Source: Hellea sp.
GTDB lineage: Bacteria; Pseudomonadota; Alphaproteobacteria; Caulobacterales; Maricaulaceae
DNA: 17,567 nt
Direction of reading: 5' to 3'
NCBI GenBank assembly: GCA_020628635.1
Contig: JAHDEU010000004.1
Span: forward strand, 3,305 to 20,871
The notes under the pieces are model-generated. The model searched no databases. It was given only the letters and a program-made list of their open reading frames with translations, and was not told the DNA's origin. Numbering within the stretch: the stretch's first letter is position 1; each line of letters opens with the position of its first letter. This document shows, piece by piece, positions 1-8,116 of the stretch. A program made the position numbers and the translations under genes.

Positions 1-1872
1 GGGCGTGTCGGCGCGCAGGGCGGAGAGGAAGCCCTCATAGTCGCGCAGCAGATCGACATTCACGAAGGGAACGTTGGTTTCCGTGCCGCGCACGATGCCG
101 CCACGACCGAAGTCGGTGAAGTCGCGCATCTCGGGGCTGAAGGTCTCGATCTCGGAGAACGGCAGGTAGCCGCCGCCTGCCCATGGCGGGGCGACACCGG
201 CCCAGTTCAGTCCGGCCTGGCGGTTGGTCTGTTCGCGGTCGCCATAGCGTGCGCCGAACTGGACCGAGTCGAACCAGCCGTCATTGTCGAATTCATATTC
301 GACGTCGGCACGGATCGCCCAGGCGTCGCCCTCATTGTCGCGGAATTCGTCGGCCGCGTAGAGGAAGTTGGAGTTGGCCGGATCGGACAGCTGCGGCGTC
401 GCGCCCACGGAACCCGCACGCAGGAACGGACCGTTGCCCGGGTTCGGGATCAGGGACACGAACGGATCGTCCAGGTCGGCGTTCAGGATGAAGTCCGAGA
501 AGAAGCGCGTGCCGCCCCAGACCCGGTCACGGGTGAACTCGGCCGTGGTGATGTGGCCGTCCAGTTCGACGAAGAGCTGGTCGGTTGCACGGTATTTGAT
601 GTTCAGCGACAGGTCATCCGTCTTGGACTCGTCGACATTGCTGATGGCCAGCGTCTGGAACGGCGCGCCCGCGGCACCCGTCCAGTCACGCAGGTTGTTG
701 GAGATCAGGCCGCTTTCGAACAGGCCGTTGACGGCGCGTGTCTGCTCGCAGACCTGCTCGGCGGCGTTGGGGTCGTTGGAACCGTTGCACTGCGCGATAC
801 CGGCCGAGGTGAACGGCGTCGTGGTGAAGCCATCGGCGAATTCGTACTGGAAGGCGCTCTCGCCGTCCGGGATGAATTCCAGCGTGCGCTCGGCGCCCGC
901 CGCTTCGTTTTCGATCAGCGAGTATTTCGCGGTGACCAGCAGGTCGCCCGAATTGTCGCGCCACTGGCCGGCCACATAGTAGCTCTGGCGGTCGCGGTCG
1001 ACTTCGTTGGAGCGGAGCTGGAAGCCGCCCGGCACGGCGATGATGTTGTCCGCGCCGTCGAGGCCGACGACCCGGCCATCGGTGATGCCGACGGGCACGA
1101 CCTGGGCGATCTGGAAGCCGTCGAGGCGGGATTTCAACTCGGAGTCGGAAAAGGAACCGATGATGCCGAATTCACCAGCATCCGTGTCCCAGCGATTGCC
1201 GAGGATCAGGGAGAAGTCGGGCGACACCTCTTCGCGCAGATCGGTATAGGTGCCGTCCAGCGTGGCCACGGCGATGACGCCGGGGCGGTCGAAGGGCTCG
1301 AGCGTGCGCAGGTTGATCGTGCCGCCAATGCCGCCTTCGATCTGGTCTGCGGTGTTGTTCTTGAACACGTCCACGGCGCCGATCAGCTCCGGCGGGACCG
1401 TGCCGAAGTCGAGCGCGCGGCCGCCATTGGCGGTGAACGCGTCGCGGCCGTTGAATTCGGAGCGCACCAGCGTCAGGCCGCGGATCAGGTTGCCGCCGCC
1501 TTCGGGGGACGGGAAGTCGCCGCCATTATTGTCCGTCAGGTCGAAGCGCTGCGCCACCACGCCCGGCACGCGGGCGAGGGCTTCGGCGACCGAGAGGTCA
1601 GGCAGTGTCGAGACGTCCGACGCCGTGATCGAGTCGACGGCCGTGTCGGCGTCGCGTTTCAGGTCGCGCGCTTCCTTCAGCGAGGCCTTGATGCCGGTCG
1701 CGATGACTTCGTCTTCGTCATTGGCTTCGTTGAAGTCTTCGCTGATGGTTTCGGACGAATCCTGCGCCATGGCGGCAACGGGATTGAGTGCCAGAACGGC
1801 GATGATCGCCGATGTGCTCAGCAGCGAATACTTGCCGAACCGATCGATAGCGGTGGTGGTGTCTTTGTTCAC
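1..1872 (-). CDS. TonB-dependent receptor, Xanthomonas/Caulobacter type (partial, C-terminus outside window)
   Basis: This is an outer-membrane, TonB/ExbBD-energised transporter for a ligand I cannot name. The reading frame is open for 624 codons on the minus strand and runs off the left edge, so part of the barrel is missing. I chose the GTG at 1872-1870 because a Shine-Dalgarno GAGGGGA (1885-1879) lies 6 nt upstream and the first 37 residues form a signal peptide: a hydrophobic stretch at about residues 18-34, ending in AMA before QDSS. A TonB-box-like DEVIATG is at residues 54-60. The plug follows with SVAEALARVPGV at 94-105, then GGNLIRGL and GGTINLRT. This pattern matches the receptor family that sits next to tryptophan-halogenase genes in Caulobacter and Xanthomonas. 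It is divergent from the halogenase run and shares the operator at 1951-1966. The family call is firm; the substrate is unknown. Confidence 0.93.
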   Translation of the reverse strand, partial: MNKDTTTAIDRFGKYSLLSTSAIIAVLALNPVAAMAQDSSETISEDFNEANDEDEVIATGIKASLKEARDLKRDADTAVDSITASDVSTLPDLSVAEALARVPGVVAQRFDLTDNNGGDFPSPEGGGNLIRGLTLVRSEFNGRDAFTANGGRALDFGTVPPELIGAVDVFKNNTADQIEGGIGGTINLRTLEPFDRPGVIAVATLDGTYTDLREEVSPDFSLILGNRWDTDAGEFGIIGSFSDSELKSRLDGFQIAQVVPVGITDGRVVGLDGADNIIAVPGGFQLRSNEVDRDRQSYYVAGQWRDNSGDLLVTAKYSLIENEAAGAERTLEFIPDGESAFQYEFADGFTTTPFTSAGIAQCNGSNDPNAAEQVCEQTRAVNGLFESGLISNNLRDWTGAAGAPFQTLAISNVDESKTDDLSLNIKYRATDQLFVELDGHITTAEFTRDRVWGGTRFFSDFILNADLDDPFVSLIPNPGNGPFLRAGSVGATPQLSDPANSNFLYAADEFRDNEGDAWAIRADVEYEFDNDGWFDSVQFGARYGDREQTNRQAGLNWAGVAPPWAGGGYLPFSEIETFSPEMRDFTDFGRGGIVRGTETNVPFVNVDLLRDYEGFLSALRADTP

Positions 1873-1878
1873 TTGAGG

Positions 1879-1885
1879 TCCCCTC
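1879..1885 (-). promoter_or_regulatory. Ribosome binding site deciding the GTG start of the TonB receptor
   Basis: On the minus strand the sequence reads GAGGGGA, followed by a 6-nt spacer and the GTG at 1872. It fixes the start that gives a complete signal peptide. The downstream ATG inside the signal-peptide cleavage region would remove the export signal. Confidence 0.6.
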
Positions 1886-1950
1886 GACTCTGTCGTGTTA
1901 TGTGCAAATCGGACTTTTGCGCCCGAATTAGTCCGTCGCCTACGCAAACA

Positions 1951-1966
1951 TTGACAACGCTGTCAA
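1951..1966. promoter_or_regulatory. LacI-family-type operator in the divergent control region
   Basis: TTGACAACGCTGTCAA is a 16-bp inverted repeat with 7 of 8 pairs matching and a central CG. The core TGACAACGCTGTCA fits the pattern TGACARCGYTGTCA, which I recall for LacI-family regulators of N-acetylglucosamine genes in Xanthomonas, and resembles other LacI operators of Caulobacterales. Each arm starts with TTGACA when read outward, so the site also supplies a -35-like hexamer to both directions. On the plus strand a possible -10 (TGCTAT, 1976-1981) lies 19 bp away. No regulator gene is present in the window. Sugar-responsive repression of both the receptor and the halogenase run is inferred. 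Confidence 0.6.
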
Positions 1967-1981
1967 ACCGAAAACTGCTAT

Positions 1982-2035
1982 GGACCGCGCGGTCCCGATG
2001 CACTCGCGGAGTGCAGACCGGGTGCATCTGCGCAC
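1982..2035. repeat. Cluster of short palindromes in the halogenase leader
   Basis: Three inverted repeats follow the putative promoter. The first is a perfect 14-bp palindrome GGACCGCGCGGTCC at 1982-1995. The second is a TGCACT/AGTGCA hairpin with a 5-nt loop at 1999-2015. The third is GTGC/GCAC with a 6-nt loop at 2022-2035. They could be a second operator or structured 5' leader RNA. Apart from these and the 1951-1966 operator, I see nothing coding in the 303-bp gap from 1873 to 2175. Confidence 0.4.
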
Positions 2036-2159
2036 TCGGGATGGACGCGCGCGGGCCATCAGGACATAGACGCCACAAAAGACGAGACAGCCAGCCGCGA
2101 CGACGCGCCCACGCGAAAACGGGCTCGAACTGCGCTAGCGGGCGGCAAGTCGATTTCGC

Positions 2160-2169
2160 AAGGGGAAGG
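2160..2169 (+). promoter_or_regulatory. Ribosome binding site deciding the start of halogenase 1
   Basis: AAGGGGAAGG sits 6 nt before the ATG at 2176. It selects this start over in-frame upstream ATGs (for example 2041), whose extra residues are arginine-rich and unlike the family. The family's Rossmann glycine motif begins right after the chosen start. Confidence 0.7.
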
Positions 2170-2175
2170 CGGGAC

Positions 2176-3696
2176 ATGGGCATCACACGCATCTGCATCC
2201 TGGGCGGGGGCACGGCGGGCTGGATGACGGCCGCCGCTTTGTCCAACAAATACAGCAGCTTGGGTTTCGAGATCACGCTCATCGAATCCGACGCCATCGG
2301 CACGGTCGGCGTCGGCGAGGCGACGCTGCCGCACATCCGCATGTTCAACCAGGCGCTGGGGATCGACGAGGCGGAATTCATGCGCGCGACCCGCGCGACC
2401 TTCAAACTGGGCATCGAGTTCTGCGACTGGGGCCGCCTCGGCGACCGCTACATCCACCCGTTCGGCGATTACGGCGCGCCTGTGGACGGGATCGAATTCC
2501 ACCATTTTTGGCTCAGGCTGTTGCAAAACGGTCACACTTCTGAGCTGGACGACTTCTCCTACCCCGTTCTGGCGGCCGAAGCGGGCAAGTTCCGCATGCC
2601 GGGACCGGACGTGTCGCGGATCGGATCCAATTTCGGCTATGCCTATCAGTTCGATTCCGGCCGCTACGCCAAGTTCCTGCGAGGATATGCGGAAAGCCGC
2701 GGCGTCACGCGCATGGAAGGCCGGGTGGTGGAGGCCACGCGCGACCAGCAGAGCGGCGGCATAGCCTCGGTGACGCTTGACGACGGGCGCAGCGCGAGCG
2801 CCGATCTCTTCATCGACTGTTCGGGGTTCCGCGGCGTGCTGATCGAGGGGGAACTGGAAACGGGCTATGAGGACTGGAGCCGCTGGCTGCCGTGTGACCG
2901 CGCCCAGGCCGTGCCCTGCGAAGCGAGAGGCCCCTCCCTGCCCTATACCCGCGCGACCGCGCGCGAGGCGGGCTGGCAATGGCGCATCCCGCTGCAGCAC
3001 CGCACCGGCAATGGCTATGTCTATTGGAGCGAATACATCTCCGACGACGACGCCACCCAGCAGTTGATGAGCACGCTGGAGGGCCCCGCCACGGCCGATC
3101 CCAAACAGCTCTATTTCAAGACAGGCAAGCGCAGGAAGCTGTGGAACCGCAATGTCGTGGCGGTCGGCCTGTCGGGCGGCTTCCTCGAGCCGCTGGAATC
3201 GACCTCGATCTACCTGATTCAGGAAGGCATCACCGCGCTGATCGAGCTGTTCCCGACGAGTGCGGACATGGAGAGAGACGCGGCGGAGTATAACCGACGC
3301 ATGGATCTGGGTTTCGACCGGGTGCGCGATTTCCTCTTGCTGCACTATGTGGCGACGCAAAGGGACGACAGCCCGATGTGGCGCTATTTCCGCGAGATGG
3401 AGCTGCCGGACAGCCTGTCGGAGAAGATCGAAGCGTGGAAATCGCGCGGCTATGTGCAGCGCTATGAGCACGGCGTCTTCCTGCCGCCCTCCTGGATCGC
3501 GGTAATGGCGGGCCAGGGATTGATCCCGCAGGGCCGCGACCGACGCGTCGATGCGCGGCCCATGGCGGACGTCATCCAGATGACGGACAGCATCGCAAAG
3601 CAGAGCCACGCAGCTGTCGCATCCACGCCGGACCACGGCGAGTTCCTGAAGCGCTACGGCGCGGTGGACCCGTCAATCATGGACGCCGCCGAGTAG
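2176..3696 (+). CDS. Flavin-dependent (tryptophan-7-type) halogenase family protein 1
   Basis: The 506-residue protein has the usual family length. FAD-dependent halogenases use FADH2, O2 and halide to make hypohalous acid that halogenates an indole-like substrate. Visible hallmarks are the dinucleotide-binding GGGTAGW at 10-16, VGVGEAT at 45-51, the lysine of ATFKLGIEF (K77, matching the catalytic Lys79 of PrnA), WQWRIP at 267-272 (the WxWxIP signature that blocks monooxygenase chemistry) and EPLESTS with E341, matching PrnA Glu346. No signal peptide is seen, so it should be cytoplasmic and needs a flavin reductase not found here. It is the first gene of a run of four; the next gene starts 3 nt after its stop. 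The fold and family are certain. The true substrate is not known, since receptor-linked members of this family have no settled role. Confidence 0.92.
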   Translation: MGITRICILGGGTAGWMTAAALSNKYSSLGFEITLIESDAIGTVGVGEATLPHIRMFNQALGIDEAEFMRATRATFKLGIEFCDWGRLGDRYIHPFGDYGAPVDGIEFHHFWLRLLQNGHTSELDDFSYPVLAAEAGKFRMPGPDVSRIGSNFGYAYQFDSGRYAKFLRGYAESRGVTRMEGRVVEATRDQQSGGIASVTLDDGRSASADLFIDCSGFRGVLIEGELETGYEDWSRWLPCDRAQAVPCEARGPSLPYTRATAREAGWQWRIPLQHRTGNGYVYWSEYISDDDATQQLMSTLEGPATADPKQLYFKTGKRRKLWNRNVVAVGLSGGFLEPLESTSIYLIQEGITALIELFPTSADMERDAAEYNRRMDLGFDRVRDFLLLHYVATQRDDSPMWRYFREMELPDSLSEKIEAWKSRGYVQRYEHGVFLPPSWIAVMAGQGLIPQGRDRRVDARPMADVIQMTDSIAKQSHAAVASTPDHGEFLKRYGAVDPSIMDAAE

Positions 3697-3699
3697 GTC

Positions 3700-5055
3700 A
3701 TGGCGGCCTCACCCCTGACATCGATTGCCGTTCTGGGCGGCGGGCTGGCGGGCGCGTTTGCGGCAGCAAGGCTGGCGCGTGCCCTGCCGGACGACATCGC
3801 CCTGACGCTGGTCGATGTGTCGGGCGCGGATGGGCAGGACCTCTTCTTCGGCACGGTCACCACGCCGGCCGCCTACAACGCCATGCTGGGGCTTGGGCTG
3901 GGCGAGCCTGAGATCATGCCGGGGACCGACACGACGTTTTCGCTCGGCACGCAATATCACTGGGCAGGCCGGGAGTGGGTGCAGGCCTTCCACCAGCCGC
4001 TGCCCGTCCTGGCGGGCGTGCAGTTCCACCAATATGCGGCGCGCGCGCGTAAGCCCTACCCCGACTTCGTCATGTCCGTCGCGGCCGCGCGGCGCGGAGC
4101 CTTCGCCCATCCGCCGGAAGGCCAGACAACACCGCTCGCCGAGCTGGAATATGGCTACCATTTCCTTCCCGCGCAGTGGGCGAAGTTGCTCACGGACAGC
4201 CTGCCCGCGCGGGTCGAGCGCGCCGCGGGCAATGTGGCGTCCGTCGAGGCCGAGGGCGAGACACTGAGCGCCGTGGTGCTGGAAGGCGGCCGAACGATCA
4301 AGGCCGACCTTTTCATCGACACGGTGGGCGTTCGGGACAGGACGGATGGAGACTGGAGCGGCGGCGCGGTGGTCCATGCGCAAGAGTCGCTCTCGCCCGC
4401 GCAAGGTCCGACCGGCGTGGTGCGAACGCTCCGGCAGAAGAATGATGGCTGGATCGCCACCACGCCGCTGAGGCGCGGAACCCACTCGCTCACGCTCGGC
4501 TCGGACGGCGCAGACGGCACGGGGCTGACGCTCGGCCGCAGGGAGCAGGCCTGGGTCGGCAATGTGCTCACTTTTGGTCTGAACGCGACCGCCGCCTCCC
4601 CGCTGACGCCCGCGCCGATGAGCCTGCTCATGCGCGGGGCGGATAGCCTGGCCGAGCTGGTCCCGTTCACGACGGAGATGCGCGTCGAGGCGCGCGAATA
4701 TAACCGCCGCCACCGCGACGACTTCGACCACGCCTTGCTGTTCGAGCGGGCCTTCCACCCGGACGCGCACCACCCGCCCCGGCTCGCCCACAAGATCGAG
4801 CAGTTCGAGAGCCGCGGCGCGCTGGTGCAATATGATCTGGAGCCGTTCGAGGCGCCGGACTGGCTGCTGCTGCATCTGGGCATGGGGCGCGTGCCCGCCG
4901 CGCGCGACGTGCTGGCGGACCGGGTTACCGACGCGCAGCTGCACGGCCAGCTTGCGACGATGCGTCGGGCTGTGGAAACGGTCGCCGCCAAGCTACCACC
5001 GGCCAAGGTCTATCATGACGGCCTGTTGCGCTATCTGGGGAAACGGAATGGCTGA
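3700..5055 (+). CDS. Degenerate halogenase-family protein (probable non-catalytic paralogue)
   Basis: The 451-residue protein keeps the outline of its neighbours but not their active site. The N-terminal GGGLAGAF (13-20) still looks able to bind FAD, and LFIDTVG (204-210) matches the LFIDCSG of halogenase 1. The segment matching the catalytic lysine reads TTFSLGTQYHW, with Ser81 in place of lysine. WxWxIP has become WIATTP (251-256). The PLEST loop has become SPLTPAP (300-306), so the glutamate is gone. Later landmarks survive: AREYNRR (331-337) and EQFESRG (367-373). The frame is intact, starts 3 nt after halogenase 1 and overlaps halogenase 3 by 8 nt, so it is a maintained gene rather than debris. 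A partner, chaperone or regulatory subunit role is inferred. Confidence 0.82.
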   Translation: MAASPLTSIAVLGGGLAGAFAAARLARALPDDIALTLVDVSGADGQDLFFGTVTTPAAYNAMLGLGLGEPEIMPGTDTTFSLGTQYHWAGREWVQAFHQPLPVLAGVQFHQYAARARKPYPDFVMSVAAARRGAFAHPPEGQTTPLAELEYGYHFLPAQWAKLLTDSLPARVERAAGNVASVEAEGETLSAVVLEGGRTIKADLFIDTVGVRDRTDGDWSGGAVVHAQESLSPAQGPTGVVRTLRQKNDGWIATTPLRRGTHSLTLGSDGADGTGLTLGRREQAWVGNVLTFGLNATAASPLTPAPMSLLMRGADSLAELVPFTTEMRVEAREYNRRHRDDFDHALLFERAFHPDAHHPPRLAHKIEQFESRGALVQYDLEPFEAPDWLLLHLGMGRVPAARDVLADRVTDAQLHGQLATMRRAVETVAAKLPPAKVYHDGLLRYLGKRNG

Positions 5056-6565
5056 CGTTCTGAAGCACATCGTCATCGTGGGCGGCGGTTCCGCCGGCTG
5101 GATGGCGGCGGCGGCCCTGTCGCGCGTGCTTCCGCCGGGCACGGTGCGCGTGACGCTGATCGAAAGCGATTCCATCGGCACGGTCGGCGTGGGCGAGGCG
5201 ACCATTCCCGACATGATCAATTTCAACGCCCTGCTCGGCATCGACGAGGCGGAGTTCCTCAAGGCCACCAACGGCACCTACAAGCTGGGCATCGAGTTCC
5301 ACGACTGGGGCCGGCTCGGCGAAAGCTATCTTCACCCCTTTGGGTCCCACGGCGTCGACATGCAGGGCATCGACTTCCACCAATACTGGCTGGCCGCCAA
5401 GCGCGCCGGCGCGGCCGAGGATCTGCAGGATTACAGCCTGTGCGCGGTCTCGGCCAAGCGGAACAAATTCGCCCTGCCCGCCCGCGATCCGCGCAGCGTG
5501 CTGTCGCACATGCGCTATGCCTACCATATCGATGCGACCCGCTATGCGCGCTACCTTCGCGACTATGCGGAAAAGCGCGGCGTGGTCCGGCGGGAAGGCA
5601 AGGTTGTCGATGTCGCCCAAGACGATCACGGCATCACCGCGCTGACGCTGGAAAGCGGGCAGGTGGTCGAGGGCGATTTCTTCTTCGACTGCACGGGCTT
5701 TCGCGCGCTGCTCACGGACAAGGCGCTCGGCGTGACGTTCGAGGACTGGTCGCACTGGCTGCCGTGTGACAGCGCGCAGACGGTGGCGACCCGCCGCGAG
5801 GGCCCGCTGCTGCCCTACACGAAAGCGACGGCCAAGACCGCAGGCTGGCAATGGCGCATCCCGACCCAGCACCGCACCGGCAATGGCCACATCTACTCGA
5901 GCCGCTTCATGGATGACGACGAGGCCGAGCGGATCCTGCTGGACGGCCTAGACGCGCCCATGATCGGCGAGCCTCGCAAGATTTCCTTCCGCACGGGCCG
6001 GCGCGAGGCGATGTGGACCAAGAACTGCATCGCGCTGGGACTGTCGGCCGGCTTTCTGGAGCCGCTGGAGAGCACGTCGCTCTACCTCATCCAGGAGGGG
6101 ATTTCGAAGTTCATCTCGCTCTTTCCGACGGGCGACGTGCCGGACGTGGTGCGCGACGAGTACAACACACAGCTGCGCACCGAGTTCGAGCAGGTGCGCG
6201 ACTTCCTGATCCTGCATTACGTCGCGACCACCCGCGACGACAGCCCGTTCTGGAACTATTGCCGCACCATGGATGTGCCCGAAAGCCTGTCCCGCCGCAT
6301 CGCGCTGTTCCGCGAGGCGGGCCGCATCTTCCACTACAGCGACGAGCTGTTCTCCAAGCCGTCCTGGATCGCGGTGTGCGTCGGGCAGAATGTCGTGCCG
6401 GAGCGCGTCGATCCCATCGTGGCGAGCCTGCCCGCGCAGCAGGTCAGCCACAGCCTCGCCTCCATGCACGCCGCCATGGTCAAGGCGGCCGAGGGGATGC
6501 CGACCCACGAAGCCTTCCTCGCCCGCCACGGGGCGGCGATCGACAAGACGGATATGCTGGCATGA
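5048..6565 (+). CDS. Flavin-dependent halogenase family protein 3
   Basis: The 505-residue protein carries the full halogenase signature: VGGGSAGW at 11-18, VGVGEAT at 46-52, catalytic lysine K79 in GTYKLGIEF, WQWRIP at 266-271 and EPLESTS with E340. It would act in the cytosol on reduced FAD, O2 and halide. The ATG at 5048 lies within the end of the preceding gene (ATGGCTGA overlap), which implies translational coupling; an earlier in-frame start would add unrelated residues before the Rossmann motif. It is strikingly like halogenases 1 and 4, also in DNA (an identical tract over WQWRIP), so the set arose by tandem duplication. Substrate preference cannot be read from the sequence. Confidence 0.92.
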   Translation: MADVLKHIVIVGGGSAGWMAAAALSRVLPPGTVRVTLIESDSIGTVGVGEATIPDMINFNALLGIDEAEFLKATNGTYKLGIEFHDWGRLGESYLHPFGSHGVDMQGIDFHQYWLAAKRAGAAEDLQDYSLCAVSAKRNKFALPARDPRSVLSHMRYAYHIDATRYARYLRDYAEKRGVVRREGKVVDVAQDDHGITALTLESGQVVEGDFFFDCTGFRALLTDKALGVTFEDWSHWLPCDSAQTVATRREGPLLPYTKATAKTAGWQWRIPTQHRTGNGHIYSSRFMDDDEAERILLDGLDAPMIGEPRKISFRTGRREAMWTKNCIALGLSAGFLEPLESTSLYLIQEGISKFISLFPTGDVPDVVRDEYNTQLRTEFEQVRDFLILHYVATTRDDSPFWNYCRTMDVPESLSRRIALFREAGRIFHYSDELFSKPSWIAVCVGQNVVPERVDPIVASLPAQQVSHSLASMHAAMVKAAEGMPTHEAFLARHGAAIDKTDMLA

Positions 6566-8064
6566 GTAGAGCTATCCGCAAGATCACCATCCTCGGTGGC
6601 GGCACGGCCGGTTGGATGGTCGCAGCGGCTCTCTCGCGCCTGATCCCGCAGGGCTCGATGGAGATCGAGCTGGTGGAGTCCGAATCTATTGGCACGGTCG
6701 GCGTGGGCGAGGCGACCATCCCGCACATCACCTATTTCAACCGCCTGCTCGGCCTCGACGAGGACGAGTTCGTGCGCAAGACCAATGCCACCTTCAAGCT
6801 CGGCATCGAGTTCGTGAATTGGGGTCGGCTGGGCGAGCGCTACATCCACCCCTTCGGCGATTACGGCGTGTCGATGGAGGGCCTGCGCTTCCACCATTTC
6901 TACCACCGCTATGCCTCGGCCAAGAACGACGCGGATGTGGACGATTACTGCCTGCCCATCCTGGCGGCGCGGGCGGGCAAGTTCCAGCGCCCGACCAACA
7001 CGCCCAATTCGCCGCTGTCGTCCATCACCTACGCCTTCCAGTTCGATGCCTCGCTCTACGCCAGGTTCATGCGGGAGTTTGCAGAGGCGCGCGGGGTGGT
7101 GCGCACGGAAGGCCGCGTGACGGACGTGACGCTGGACGCCGAGTCCGGCCATGTCCGCACGCTGACCTTGGAGTCCGGCCAGACCATCGACGGCGATCTC
7201 TTCATCGACTGCTCCGGCTTTCGAGGGCTGCTGATCGAACAGAATCTGGAGGCGGGCTACCAGGACTGGAGCCACTGGCTGCCCGTCAATCGCGCCGTGG
7301 CCAGGGCCTCCAAATCCACCGGCGAGCCCCTGCCCTATACCCGCGCGACGGCGAAGTCCGCGGGCTGGCAATGGCGCATCCCGCTGCAGTCGCGCGTCGG
7401 CAACGGCCATGTCTATTGTTCCGACTTCATCTCGGATGACGACGCGCTGGCGAGCCTGAACGCCGACCTCGACGCGGACCCGATCAGCGAGCCCAACTTC
7501 CTGCGCTTCAAGACGGGCGTGCGGCGCGAGCCGTGGAAGAAGAATGTCGTGTCGCTCGGACTGGCGGCGGGCTTCCTCGAGCCTCTCGAGTCGACGTCGA
7601 TCCACCTCATCCAGACGGCGGTCGCGCGGCTGATGGCGCATTTCCCGAACCGAGACTTCATCCCCTCCAACACGGATTTCTACAACCGCAAGACCCTGGA
7701 GGAATACGAGCAGGTCCGCGACTTCCTGATCCTGCACTACAAGGCCACGACCCGCGACGACACGCCCTTCTGGCGTTATGTGCGCGACATGGCCGTGCCG
7801 GACACGCTGACCGAGCGCATGCGCCAATACTCCGAGACCGCCCATCTCTACCGCGAGGACAACGAGGTCTTCGGCGAGACCAGCTGGTTTGCCGTGATGC
7901 ACGGACAGGGCATGCGGCCGAAGACCTACCACCCCATCGCCGACACGCTGCCGGGCGAGGTGCTGTCCCAGCGCATGGAGCAGATCGGCGCGGTCAACCG
8001 GCGCTGTCTCGACGCAATGCCGACACACCAGGGCTTCATCGACCGGTTTTGCAAGGCGGGCTGA
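6562..8064 (+). CDS. Flavin-dependent halogenase family protein 4
   Basis: The 500-residue protein has GGGTAGW at 12-18, VGVGEAT at 46-52, catalytic lysine K79 in ATFKLGIEF, WQWRIP at 269-274 and EPLESTS with E343. All elements for FADH2-dependent halogenation are therefore present. It starts at an ATGA overlap with halogenase 3. It differs from halogenases 1 and 3 at WLPVN (239-243), where both of those have WLPCD, and in the loop around residues 113-130, so substrate or partner contacts may differ. It is the last gene of the halogenase run; 52 nt separate it from the next gene. No flavin reductase gene follows. Confidence 0.92.
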   Translation: MSRAIRKITILGGGTAGWMVAAALSRLIPQGSMEIELVESESIGTVGVGEATIPHITYFNRLLGLDEDEFVRKTNATFKLGIEFVNWGRLGERYIHPFGDYGVSMEGLRFHHFYHRYASAKNDADVDDYCLPILAARAGKFQRPTNTPNSPLSSITYAFQFDASLYARFMREFAEARGVVRTEGRVTDVTLDAESGHVRTLTLESGQTIDGDLFIDCSGFRGLLIEQNLEAGYQDWSHWLPVNRAVARASKSTGEPLPYTRATAKSAGWQWRIPLQSRVGNGHVYCSDFISDDDALASLNADLDADPISEPNFLRFKTGVRREPWKKNVVSLGLAAGFLEPLESTSIHLIQTAVARLMAHFPNRDFIPSNTDFYNRKTLEEYEQVRDFLILHYKATTRDDTPFWRYVRDMAVPDTLTERMRQYSETAHLYREDNEVFGETSWFAVMHGQGMRPKTYHPIADTLPGEVLSQRMEQIGAVNRRCLDAMPTHQGFIDRFCKAG

Positions 8065-8116
8065 ATTCCGCTAACATGCGGGCGGGGTTCAGTGTTTTCA
8101 TTCGAAGGAAGATCCT

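Noticed and set aside
1980..2069. Possible 29-residue leader peptide upstream of halogenase 1
   Set aside because: It has no ribosome site and overlaps the putative -10 and first palindrome. Its arginine-rich composition gives no attenuation signal.
553..2175. Very long open frame extending halogenase 1 upstream to make a 1047-residue protein
   Set aside because: It runs antisense through the TonB receptor and the control region. The upstream residues match no halogenase, and a strong ribosome site sits just before ATG 2176.
2059..8028. Long open frames on the minus strand opposite the halogenase genes
   Set aside because: They are shadows caused by high GC and third-position bias. Their translations are Arg/Ala/Gly-rich with no recognisable motif, while the plus strand codes clear families.
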